DNA from: a virus | Length of the DNA stretch: 44,247 bases | Direction: 5' to 3' (one strand) | Virus record (IMG/VR): IMGVR_UViG_3300005096_000046 | Coordinates: 1-44,247 of that record | Shown here: positions 30,555 to 39,331 of the stretch, one piece after another | Numbering within the stretch: the first letter of the stretch is position 1 | How the letters are laid out: each line of letters opens with the position of its first letter | The notes under the pieces: generated by a model | Told to the model about the DNA's origin: nothing | What the model saw: only the letters and a program-made list of their open reading frames with translations | Database searches by the model: none | Made by a program: the position numbers and the translations under genes

Positions 30555-33500
30555 ATGGCGATGACCTTCCCCTTGGTATCGTTCCTTGGCGGCGAATGGG
30601 ATCCTTCGCTCCATGCCCGTGTGGACCTGGCGAAGTACCGGATTTCGGCTCGGAAGCTGAAGAACGCCATCCCGACGATCCAGGGAGGGGTCAAGAACAG
30701 GGCGGGGACGGGGTTCGTGGCAAACCTGGACCCCTGGTGCGAGCACAAACTGATCCCCTTCGTCTTCTCGAACGAGCAGGCCTACCTCCTGGTCCTCGAG
30801 GCGGACCAGAAGATGTGCCGGATGCGGGTGATCAAGGACGGGGCGGAGGTCATCGATCCCACGACCATGGACGCTCTGAACACGTCGACCTTCACGTGGG
30901 AGCCTGATTCGGCGACGGGGTGTTGGTTCCTGCGGCTTGCGACGGCGTCAGGAGGGTCTTACGACCCCTCTGGGAGCCTCACCATACCCACCTACGGAAC
31001 GACCAGGGCGGCGAAGGAACGGGGCTTTGAGGCGGTGCTCTACGGTTCCTCGAAGGCCCCCCTGCTGGATTGCGGCCTGTCCTACGACAACCCCGGGGCG
31101 GGCCTGGTGTTGGCGGGCCCGGCGCTCAAGTGGAACCGGCAAGGGACGACGGATGCCTGGTACATCACCGCCCTGGACGGGAGCAACCCGCATCTTTCGA
31201 AACCGGCCACGGTGCGGCACATGCTGGGGGAGCGGGGACTTCAGTGGAAGGAACTGGACTACCAGGCCATCACTTCCCTGGTGGGTGGGACGGTGGGGTG
31301 GGGCTACGGGGACCCGGGGAGCCTTGGCTACAGCACCATCGTCGTGAACCTGGGCGGGACGGACCCTTCGACGAAGGACAGGGGCTGGATCGAGGCGGCC
31401 TACACGAAGGTCCTCCCCAAAGACGCTTGGGCTTACGGCTGGGCGGAATACAGCGGGTCCAGATTCAAGACGATCTGGGTGAACCCTGCAGAGGATCCGA
31501 CGACGGTGTCGGCTACCGACTACCTGGTCACCGCCTACAAAGTGATCGTCTATGGGGATCTTCCTTACAAGTCCTCGGATATACACAGGGTCACCTACAT
31601 TCAGGACGCCGATACGCTTCTTCTGTTTCATCCAAGCTACAATCCGAGGCGGATCACCAGGGCGAGTCACACGTCCTGGACCATCGAGGACCTCCCCATG
31701 GCCTCGGATTGCAACGCCTACACCGGCGGCCAGGCCGCCCCGGGGTCCGCTCCAACGGTGACCAAAGGGTGGGAATACATCAATGGTCCTGGGTTCAGGT
31801 GGGAGCAGTCTACTCAGAGGACGGCATCGGGGACTTGGTATTTCCTGACCGAGCAGAACGGGAGATCGCCCTACCACGTGGTGGCCCCGGCCTCGGTGCG
31901 GAAGGGCACCTCGGTGCTCACGAGAGGGTCGGCGGCGGGGAATTGGGAGTGGGGGGATTTCGACAACCTAGGCTTCGAGACCATCTACGTTCAGGATTCC
32001 ACGGACCCGGATTCTCAACCGCAGGGGACCTTCCAGGCTCAATGGCAGGATCAGAAATACGTGGCGACGGCGGTGAGTCAGGATGGGGAGGAGTCCCTTC
32101 CTTCGGCGGAAGCTACGGCGGGGACCGGCGGGATCCTGACTCCGCCAGCTACCACTGGTGCGGATCACTTCAACCTCTATCGGAAATGGCGGGGGTTCTA
32201 CGCCTGGGTTGGGACGGACTCTCCCTTGAGCAGGAACATCCCGATCAGCCCGATTGAGCCGGACGCTTCGAAGGGCCCTCCCCAACGATACGGGACGGCG
32301 GGGACCCCGGACCTGCAGACGGCGGCGGGGTATCGCCCTGGGAAGGGTGTTTTCTTTCAGCAACGTCTTGTCCTTGCGAGGACGGACAAGAAACCGACTA
32401 CGCTGTGGGGGAGTCAAGTTGGGTTCATTTACAATTTTCTGTATTCAGTTCCTCCGAGGGATGACGATGCCTTTTCTTTTACCTTGGCGTCGGAGCAGAT
32501 GGACGAGATCGTCTGGCTCGCCTTCCTCGGGGACCTGCTGGTCGGGACGAAAGGTGGGGAATACAGGATTTCTCCGGAACCAACCAGAGGGGCGATCACT
32601 CCTTCCTCCGTTTATATCCGATCTCAGAGTTCTTGGGGCTCGAAGGAGGTCCAACCTGAGGTGGTTGGCCGAACGCTCTTTTTCGTCCAGCGCGGTGGGA
32701 TCGTCTTGCGGGCGATGGCCTACAACCTTCAGGCGGACGGGTTCCAGAGTTCAGACGTTTCGGTCTGGGCGAGGCATCTTTTCGAAGGGGTGAAGCTCCT
32801 GCGGCACTATGTCTGGACCCCCTCGGATGACAGGTGGGTGAAGAACGGGAAGCCGCTCGAGTGGGTGAACATCTCGTCGACGAACCTGTGGTATCTGAAA
32901 AGGAACTACAAGTATACGGATGCCACGAACTGGTCGACTTATTTATGGAAAGACGACCAGTGCCCTTTCAATCGGCCTTGGGGCTTCTTCGCCTACATGT
33001 ATCTCCCTTCCCAGGGCGTGCTCCAGCTCACGGCGAAAGAGACGACGGCGGATCTCAACGGGAATTTTCAGTGGACCTGGGGCCAGCACAGCGGCACCCC
33101 CGGCTATGACACGGTGTTCATCTACTCCACGACGGATCCGAACGAGAACGTCGACATCGGCTACGGATATTGGGAGAGCAAGAAGGCGGTCATCAAACGG
33201 CTTGCCTACCAGGTCGACCCGGAAGGTATCCTCTGGGTCCTCACCGAATCGGGAGAGCTGAGGGGCCTTCTCTTTTCGGAGGAACAACAGGCACTGGCCT
33301 GGTTCCGGGTGGAGACCAGGAACGGTCTTTTCATGGACGAGGCGGTGGTCCCGTCGGCGGATGGCACGAAGGAGGATCTTTATGTCGTTGTCCGCCGGGA
33401 GACGGCGGGGAACCAGGTCACCAAGAAGCTTGAGATGTTCCTCAAACGTGAGCCTGATCCCTGGAAGAACCTTACCAGTTTCAATCTGGTGGATTGCGCT

Positions 33501-34016
33501 GTTACGGTTTATGCTTGGAACAACCCCGTCTCAGAGGTTTGGAGTCCTGGTCTGATTGACGGGGAAACCTACAGCATCGTCTATTATACGGGATCCAATA
33601 TACGTTACAAGACGGGATTGGTTTGCAAGAACGGGAAGCTTTCTCTCCCGGAGAAGGCGAAGTTCGTCAGAGTCGGCCTTCCTGTTTCTTTCGAGGTGGA
33701 GACCAACGATCTCGCCCTTCTCAACGAGCAGGGGTCGACCCAGGACAAGTTGAAGAAGGTGGATTCGGTCCTGTTCTCCGTTGCGGATACCTATTCCGGG
33801 CTCCTGATCGGGACCTCCGGGATCGGAGAGAGTGACTTTTCCCGCTTGGAATTCGGCCATGATCCGACGGAACAGGGCACTCTTTTCACAGGGCTTTTTG
33901 AGGGGTTCACAATGCCGCACAACGTGCGTGAGCTGTCGATCATCTTCAAGACGGCGGAACCGATCCCCGTCCATGTGCGGGGGCTGTACGCCCGGATCAG
34001 CGGAGGGATGTTCTGA
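30555..34016 (+). CDS. Tail nozzle protein (T7 gp12 / tail tubular protein B-like), enlarged
   Basis: The N-terminus (SFLGGEWDPSLHARVDLAKYRISARKLKNAIPTIQGGVKNRAGTGFV) is the signature of podophage nozzle proteins. The C-terminal half holds the usual elements: FFQQRLVLARTDKKPTTLWGSQVG, DDAFSFTLASEQMDEIVWLAFLGDLLVGTKGGEYRI and QRGGIVLRAMAYNL. At 1,153 residues it is larger than T7 gp12 (about 800). Three copies of a similar Trp/Gly-rich segment (ending WGYGDPGSLGYSTI, WEWGDFDNLGFETIYV and WTWGQHSGTPGYDTVFIYS) suggest inserted repeat domains, perhaps receptor- or glycan-binding. Confidence 0.9.
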   Translation: MAMTFPLVSFLGGEWDPSLHARVDLAKYRISARKLKNAIPTIQGGVKNRAGTGFVANLDPWCEHKLIPFVFSNEQAYLLVLEADQKMCRMRVIKDGAEVIDPTTMDALNTSTFTWEPDSATGCWFLRLATASGGSYDPSGSLTIPTYGTTRAAKERGFEAVLYGSSKAPLLDCGLSYDNPGAGLVLAGPALKWNRQGTTDAWYITALDGSNPHLSKPATVRHMLGERGLQWKELDYQAITSLVGGTVGWGYGDPGSLGYSTIVVNLGGTDPSTKDRGWIEAAYTKVLPKDAWAYGWAEYSGSRFKTIWVNPAEDPTTVSATDYLVTAYKVIVYGDLPYKSSDIHRVTYIQDADTLLLFHPSYNPRRITRASHTSWTIEDLPMASDCNAYTGGQAAPGSAPTVTKGWEYINGPGFRWEQSTQRTASGTWYFLTEQNGRSPYHVVAPASVRKGTSVLTRGSAAGNWEWGDFDNLGFETIYVQDSTDPDSQPQGTFQAQWQDQKYVATAVSQDGEESLPSAEATAGTGGILTPPATTGADHFNLYRKWRGFYAWVGTDSPLSRNIPISPIEPDASKGPPQRYGTAGTPDLQTAAGYRPGKGVFFQQRLVLARTDKKPTTLWGSQVGFIYNFLYSVPPRDDDAFSFTLASEQMDEIVWLAFLGDLLVGTKGGEYRISPEPTRGAITPSSVYIRSQSSWGSKEVQPEVVGRTLFFVQRGGIVLRAMAYNLQADGFQSSDVSVWARHLFEGVKLLRHYVWTPSDDRWVKNGKPLEWVNISSTNLWYLKRNYKYTDATNWSTYLWKDDQCPFNRPWGFFAYMYLPSQGVLQLTAKETTADLNGNFQWTWGQHSGTPGYDTVFIYSTTDPNENVDIGYGYWESKKAVIKRLAYQVDPEGILWVLTESGELRGLLFSEEQQALAWFRVETRNGLFMDEAVVPSADGTKEDLYVVVRRETAGNQVTKKLEMFLKREPDPWKNLTSFNLVDCAVTVYAWNNPVSEVWSPGLIDGETYSIVYYTGSNIRYKTGLVCKNGKLSLPEKAKFVRVGLPVSFEVETNDLALLNEQGSTQDKLKKVDSVLFSVADTYSGLLIGTSGIGESDFSRLEFGHDPTEQGTLFTGLFEGFTMPHNVRELSIIFKTAEPIPVHVRGLYARISGGMF

Positions 34017-34561
34017 TGGAGGGCAGAAGCGTATACGTTCGGGAGGCGGTGGAGCCGGATGCTCGCCGTATTGCGGAGAACCTCCGGGAAAGTGACAAGG
34101 AGGAAATCTGGCTGGCTTGTGCGGGGAATCCCGAGAAGGAGGTCATGCGGACTTTCAAGATCTCGGAGATGGCTTGGATCGTATATTTCGAAGAGCATCC
34201 TGTCTGCCTGGGCGGCTGTTGCGACGGCGGGACTGACGGGCCCTGGAAGAAGGGCTATCCCTGGTTTGTGGCGACGGATGAGTTGAATCTCTGGATCGTC
34301 AGGATGTTCCTCGCAAAGTACAGCCCGAACTTCGTCTTTCACATGTTCGAGAAGTTCGACTACCTCGAGAACTGGGTATACCACGAGAACCTCATATCGC
34401 TGAGTTGGCTGGCCCGGCTTCTGTTCACGATAGACGACGAGGCCCCCTATGGTCCGTTTGGTGCGGGGTTTCACCATGTTAGCTTGCATCGGATGACGAT
34501 GGAGCGGCTATTGAACCAGGACATCGTCCAGGAAAACTGGATCGAAGGGTTGGTGGTATAG
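34016..34561 (+). CDS. GNAT-fold virion protein (T7 gp13-like)
   Basis: The 181-residue protein starts VYVREAVEPDARRIAENLRESDKEEIW and has an IVYFEEHPVCLGGCC strand and a late Asn/Tyr region (FEKFDYLENWVYHENLISLSWLARLLF), as in the acetyltransferase-like proteins encoded after nozzle genes in podophages (T7 gp13, DUF2833). These are usually inactive or assembly-related. It overlaps the nozzle stop by one base and ends immediately before the tailspike start. Confidence 0.75.
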   Translation: MEGRSVYVREAVEPDARRIAENLRESDKEEIWLACAGNPEKEVMRTFKISEMAWIVYFEEHPVCLGGCCDGGTDGPWKKGYPWFVATDELNLWIVRMFLAKYSPNFVFHMFEKFDYLENWVYHENLISLSWLARLLFTIDDEAPYGPFGAGFHHVSLHRMTMERLLNQDIVQENWIEGLVV

Positions 34562-36922
34562 ATGGCGGTCTATCATTTCAGCATGGTCGAGGGGAATGAC
34601 GACCACGGATCGGGGACCCAGTCGTCCCCGTTTCAGACTTTGGACAAAGCGAACGCTATTTTTTCGTCTGCCATCGTGGCCCCGGGTGATCACTTCTTGT
34701 TTGCCATGGGGGAGACGTTCTTTGGAAAGCTCGAGGCCATCGTAGCCGGGACGGCGGACAAACCGATCAAGATCGGTACTTATGTGCGGGAAGGATCGGC
34801 CTACGACTACATGCCAGCTAGGTTCTGTGGCGGGATCTATCTGATCGGGGCGTGGGAACGGTACAGTTCCGGCGGGGTCGAGATGCGGAGGCGGCCTCTT
34901 CCTGGGTCCGTGTCCTCGGATGTCCTCATGTTCAGGAACCTCGTGGGGAGAAAGTGCGCATCGGTCTCGGCCATTTCGAACGACTATGACTGGACCATCG
35001 ATTCGAACTACATCTACATCTACGCTTCAGCGGATCCATGGAGTTACTACGGGATCAAGCCGGAAGATCTGGTCCTCGTGACGAAGGATTCGATCCTTGC
35101 TATTGGAGCGGGATACATCGAGGTGGAACGAATTCGGTTCCAGCATTGGAACTACGTTTCGTCCAATCAGGCCCCGGCTGTGAATATCGATGGGGATACG
35201 TCGGTCATCAAGGGGATCTCGATTCACGATTGCGAGATTCTTGCCGGGTTCAATCTTGGCTCGGTAGGAATCTCGGTGCAATACGCAGAGGCCGACATCG
35301 AACACAACCATTTCGATAGGCCGTACATCGGCATCTCCGTCAGGGACCACGGAACGGTGACGAGCAAGAGCAATCTTTTTTCCGGGGTCTTCACGCCGAT
35401 CTCTCTGGATCACGTCACGGCGGGCGGGACCTCCACGAAGGATCTTTCTGTCGGCGGGATGCAGACGTTCCCGACGGACATGGATACCGGGACCTCGAAG
35501 GAGGACAATCGGCTTCCCTTCGAGTTCTTCGTGCGACCTTCGAGCATGATGAAGGCGACGCTGATTCTCGACGATCCTTTTCTTGCGGCGAGTGACTACT
35601 CCAGGGCGGGGAAGACGCCGATTGTTCTTCCTGATTTTCTGAATACGATCCTCGATATTTTTGATCGATTCGGTCAGAAATATCCGGGATTGGGCGTAGT
35701 GTCCGCTCGGCTTGCCGAGGACCCGGAGACTTGGCAAGGGGCGATTGAGTTCCTCCGGGAGTTCCATGACAAGGGCGGGGACATCGTCAACCACTCCTGG
35801 TCCCATACGGCGTTCATCTCGGGTTCGGCGGATGTGGGGCTCTACATTTCGTCTACTTTGGCCGATCCCAAGTTGACGATCCAAGATGTCGTCAGTGGGA
35901 GCACTACGACAAGGCATCTCGTCATCAAGGACGGAACAACGGTCAAGGAGGATCTGAACCTTTCGTCCTCGGCTTACAAGTATATCTACCAGGTAGTCGA
36001 CTACCTCAACGCCAAGTCGGAATACACGGTTTCCCCGGGGGTTGTGACTTATACCTACAACAGCTATAAATATCAACATTCCGAATCTTTGGCTCTCATC
36101 GCTGATGTTCCGATCTCCTCGACTTACGGGGCGAAGTTTTCGGCACAGAAGTTCGCCGAACACGAGATTGGCAAGTCCTATGATTTCCTCACCGATGTCG
36201 TGGGGACCACTCCAAGCCGGATGTATGCATATCCTTTCGGTCAGCTCTACGACTACGCAAGCCTGGACACGGTCTTCTCGGCTTTCTCGAACCATAAATG
36301 CGGGCGGAAAGCCGCTCCGGATCCCTTGGTGACGCAGAATCCCGGTTATAAGGGGGCGTTCGATATGCTCGCCCTCCCGGCCCAGGTTTTCACTCTCTCG
36401 GCCAGTACCGAATCGGGGTTGAGGGACAGCATCTTTCGGCACATGCGGTTCTGTCAGCGGAACGCCCAGCCAGCGATTTTCTTCTTCCACCCGGAATACG
36501 GTACGGAATATCTGGTCAAGGCGATTCTCTCGGCAATCCTGGAGCTGGGGGAGTTCGTGACCCCGGACGAACTTTACGAGGATTTCGAATCCAACCTCAT
36601 CACGCTGGATTTCCGGCATAGGATGCTGAAGGCCGAGAGCAGGCCGAATCTCTTTGATCTTCGGACCTTCTACGATCTCCACGAGGATTCCTCGGCGAGG
36701 GGGGAGGGGGCGGCCCCTGTCGGCACTTACGACATCAAGGGACGGATCTATGAGCCCTCCCTGAGGCGGGACGTAGGGCCCCGGCAATGGATCTCCAGGC
36801 TTCGGGAGTTGAGGGAGGCCCCGGTGCCGGTCCGGGTGGCGGACGCCCCGGAGACCGGCTACGCTGAGGCGTCGATGTTCTTTCTGGTCATGGAAGCCGA
36901 GACGGCTCCGGTCTTTCCGTAG
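34562..36922 (+). CDS. Tailspike: beta-helix domain plus NodB-type polysaccharide deacetylase domain
   Basis: The 786-residue protein begins with a beta-helix-like region: GSGTQSSPFQTLDKANAIF, and later rungs such as IEVERIRFQHWNYVSS, ISIHDCEILAGFNLG and IEHNHFDRPYIGISV. From about residue 325 it changes to a carbohydrate-esterase-4 (NodB) pattern: motif 1 ATLILDDPF (D337/D338), motif 2 NHSWSH (H411, H415), a YAYPFGQ element near 557-560 and IFFFHPE (H643). It should bind and deacetylate a host surface polysaccharide. The C-terminus (DIKGRIYEPSLRRDVG...) is a short beta tail. The first aspartate pair is followed by Pro rather than Gly, a slight departure from TFDDG. Confidence 0.85.
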   Translation: MAVYHFSMVEGNDDHGSGTQSSPFQTLDKANAIFSSAIVAPGDHFLFAMGETFFGKLEAIVAGTADKPIKIGTYVREGSAYDYMPARFCGGIYLIGAWERYSSGGVEMRRRPLPGSVSSDVLMFRNLVGRKCASVSAISNDYDWTIDSNYIYIYASADPWSYYGIKPEDLVLVTKDSILAIGAGYIEVERIRFQHWNYVSSNQAPAVNIDGDTSVIKGISIHDCEILAGFNLGSVGISVQYAEADIEHNHFDRPYIGISVRDHGTVTSKSNLFSGVFTPISLDHVTAGGTSTKDLSVGGMQTFPTDMDTGTSKEDNRLPFEFFVRPSSMMKATLILDDPFLAASDYSRAGKTPIVLPDFLNTILDIFDRFGQKYPGLGVVSARLAEDPETWQGAIEFLREFHDKGGDIVNHSWSHTAFISGSADVGLYISSTLADPKLTIQDVVSGSTTTRHLVIKDGTTVKEDLNLSSSAYKYIYQVVDYLNAKSEYTVSPGVVTYTYNSYKYQHSESLALIADVPISSTYGAKFSAQKFAEHEIGKSYDFLTDVVGTTPSRMYAYPFGQLYDYASLDTVFSAFSNHKCGRKAAPDPLVTQNPGYKGAFDMLALPAQVFTLSASTESGLRDSIFRHMRFCQRNAQPAIFFFHPEYGTEYLVKAILSAILELGEFVTPDELYEDFESNLITLDFRHRMLKAESRPNLFDLRTFYDLHEDSSARGEGAAPVGTYDIKGRIYEPSLRRDVGPRQWISRLRELREAPVPVRVADAPETGYAEASMFFLVMEAETAPVFP

Positions 36923-36931
36923 GAGGGTGCG

Positions 36932-37453
36932 ATGTGCGTGGATCCGATCACTGCAACGGCCATTGTGGCGGGCACTGCCGCTGTCGGGCAGGGCTATGCC
37001 ACGGCTATGGGGCAGAAGGCGCAGAACAAGGCTCTCAGAGCCCGGGCCCGCCTGGCGGAGCTGAACGCCCGGGTCAACCAGGCACGGGCCTCGGACGCCA
37101 CTCTCAGGGGCCGCACGAGGGCCCTCAGGCGGGCTGTGCAGGCCGAGCATGCCATGGGTGCCACCAGGGCCGGGGCGGCGGCGGCGGGCGTCCAGGTGGA
37201 CACAGGGAGCCCTCTGGCCCTCCTCCAGGCGACTGAGCATGTTGGCCAGCAGGAGGTCTTCGAGGAGACCCAGCGGGCCGCCCTGGAGGCCTGGGGCTAC
37301 AACGTGGAGGCGGTCAACGCCAGGAACCGGGCGAACCTCTACAGGGCCAGCACGGCGTCCCCCTGGTTCGCCGCTTCTCTGCAGACGGTCGGATCGTTGG
37401 GACAGCTCGGGTTTTCCTACCTGGGAGCCTCGGGCGTGGGGAAGGGAGCGTAA
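36932..37453 (+). CDS. Internal virion protein B-like (T7 gp14-like)
   Basis: The 173-residue protein starts MCVDPITATAIVAGTAAVGQGYATAMGQ, then has long Ala/Arg/Gln helices (NKALRARARLAELNARVNQARAS) and ends with Gly/Ser-rich hydrophobic residues. This is the composition of small podophage ejection proteins that span the outer membrane in T7 (gp14). Its position between tailspike and the two larger helical proteins supports the assignment. Start is ATG 36932 with AGGAGG upstream. Confidence 0.75.
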   Translation: MCVDPITATAIVAGTAAVGQGYATAMGQKAQNKALRARARLAELNARVNQARASDATLRGRTRALRRAVQAEHAMGATRAGAAAAGVQVDTGSPLALLQATEHVGQQEVFEETQRAALEAWGYNVEAVNARNRANLYRASTASPWFAASLQTVGSLGQLGFSYLGASGVGKGA

Positions 37454-37455
37454 AG

Positions 37456-39330
37456 GTGCGGATTCCTTACAGGCGGTTTTCTCAGGGCGGGATGCCGGGG
37501 CTCCCCGGGGTGCAGGTCTCGGAGAATGTTCCCGGGGCGGCCTTCGGGGCCCAGAAGTTCTCGCAGATCTCCCAGGGCCTGGGGAGCATCCAGCAGGCGG
37601 GTTCTGCCGGGATGCAGTTCTTCGCCTATCTCCAACGGCAGGACGACTATCTCAAGGTCACCCAGAAGATCGCCGAGCAGAGGGATTGGCAGAATTCCTT
37701 CATGCAGGAGGCGATGCAGAAGAGGGGGATCGAGGCGTCGGGTCTCACGAAAGCCTTCATCGAAGCGCAGAAGGAGAAGGCCAAGGAGTTGGAGAAGACT
37801 CTGGAGACGCCGAGGCAGATCGCCATGTTCCGGATGGCTCAGTTGCGGTATAACACATACGCCTTGAACGCCATCCAACGCCATGAGATCCAGCAGAAGG
37901 AGGCCGCCTTCCAGGAGGAGACCAAGAAGCAGATGGAGTTGGACCTCCACGATGTCGCCCAGGACCCCTACAACGATGATCTTTTCCAGGCCAGGCTCAA
38001 GGATTTTCAGGAGAAGACCGTCGTGTTGAATCGAGGGCTTACGCCGAAGGCCCTGGAGGAGGTCAAGCGGAAGGCGGCGGAAGTCATCGTGGAGCACCGG
38101 GTCCAGGCCATCATTGCCGATGCGGCGAACTACGAGGGCCGGGAGCGGGAGGAGAAGCTTGCGGCGGCGAAAGAGGTGTTGGCCCAGCACAGGAAGGTCA
38201 TGGATGGGGTGAAGTACTCGTCCCTCCTTTCGACCTTGAAGCAGGCGGAGGTGCAGGCCAAGGGGGATCGGATCGGGGAGGAGGCTTTCGACAAGTACGG
38301 CGAGGAAGCGATCTATAAGATCACCGAACTCAACAATCTCTCCGACGAGGTCAAGACCAGGGCCCTGGAACGGGTGAAGGATCTTGTCGCAAAAGAGAAG
38401 ATGGCCCAGGTCGTGAAAGAGAAGGAAGCGGTCGACAGGATCTTGACCACTTTCGACGAGCAACGGCAGACAATGACAAAAGCCGATCTGACCAAGATGC
38501 TCGAAACAGAATATGACAATCTTTCTCCGTCGAAGCGGCTCGCATTGCGGAATCAGTTGGAAAGCTACATCGACGCCAGAGACAACAATCGTCTCCGTGA
38601 GGAAAAGGCTCAGATTCGGAACCAGATTCTCGAGACCTATCTCAAGGATCCGAAGGCTTTTCTCGACCTCGACATCCAGGATGTTGGAGCGGCGTTGGAT
38701 CCTACCGAGAGGGCGAAGTTCATCGAGATGCAAAACGAGATGCGTAGAGGCGAGACGACGCTCAAGACGAAGTTCTTCCAGACCGGGATGAAAACAGCCG
38801 ACAGCGTATTCAAGTCTTATTTCCCGAAACCGACCAAGCTGAAAGACGAGAGCGAAGAGGACTATCAGGCCCGAGTGGATGACTGGATGCTCAAGAAGTC
38901 CGACTTTACCAGCATGGCCATGCAGATCATCATGAGGGCGGATCCGAAAAAGACATCGATCTCGGAGATCAACAAGGAAATCGGAAACCTGGTCGAGACT
39001 TTCACATCTACCGAAACCGGTTCAACGCTTTACAAGTTCCAGATCCCGAAGGAATACAGCGGAGGCGGGCTTGGCGAACTCGAGCCCTCGGAGCGGACCG
39101 TCGAGCTGTGGCGGAAGCGGTATGGATTTTCTGACGAAGCGAGGTTCGACGCCGGGACGGGGCTCTTCGAAGAAGAAAACAAGGAGGCGATCAGGAAGGT
39201 GCTGTTCTCGTTCGGCAAGCCCGCCACCTTCCAAGGCCATGCCATCGACAAGATCTGGATGACGGCGGACGAGAAGCTCTACAAGATCAGGACGACGGAC
39301 GGAAAGATCCACATCCTTCAGGAGAAGTAA
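37456..39330 (+). CDS. Internal virion/ejection protein C-like (624 aa)
   Basis: GTG 37456 follows the previous stop by two bases. The protein starts with a Gly/Pro-rich arm (RIPYRRFSQGGMPGLPGVQVSENVPGAAFG), then is almost wholly helical and charged, as in T7 gp15-like ejection proteins that build the periplasmic tunnel. The C-terminus has a small beta domain (DEKLYKIRTTDGKIHILQEK). No enzymatic motif is seen. Assignment is by order, size and composition. Confidence 0.75.
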   Translation: MRIPYRRFSQGGMPGLPGVQVSENVPGAAFGAQKFSQISQGLGSIQQAGSAGMQFFAYLQRQDDYLKVTQKIAEQRDWQNSFMQEAMQKRGIEASGLTKAFIEAQKEKAKELEKTLETPRQIAMFRMAQLRYNTYALNAIQRHEIQQKEAAFQEETKKQMELDLHDVAQDPYNDDLFQARLKDFQEKTVVLNRGLTPKALEEVKRKAAEVIVEHRVQAIIADAANYEGREREEKLAAAKEVLAQHRKVMDGVKYSSLLSTLKQAEVQAKGDRIGEEAFDKYGEEAIYKITELNNLSDEVKTRALERVKDLVAKEKMAQVVKEKEAVDRILTTFDEQRQTMTKADLTKMLETEYDNLSPSKRLALRNQLESYIDARDNNRLREEKAQIRNQILETYLKDPKAFLDLDIQDVGAALDPTERAKFIEMQNEMRRGETTLKTKFFQTGMKTADSVFKSYFPKPTKLKDESEEDYQARVDDWMLKKSDFTSMAMQIIMRADPKKTSISEINKEIGNLVETFTSTETGSTLYKFQIPKEYSGGGLGELEPSERTVELWRKRYGFSDEARFDAGTGLFEEENKEAIRKVLFSFGKPATFQGHAIDKIWMTADEKLYKIRTTDGKIHILQEK

Positions 39331-39331
39331 C

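Noticed and set aside
34562-36922. Diversity-generating retroelement target as in BPP-1
   Set aside because: No reverse transcriptase motif (YxDD) or near-identical template repeat was found anywhere in the window, and the tailspike has no C-type-lectin-like end.
35027-37240. 737-codon minus-strand frame opposite the tailspike
   Set aside because: The sense frame has beta-helix and deacetylase motifs; the antisense frame has none and is Arg/Pro-rich.
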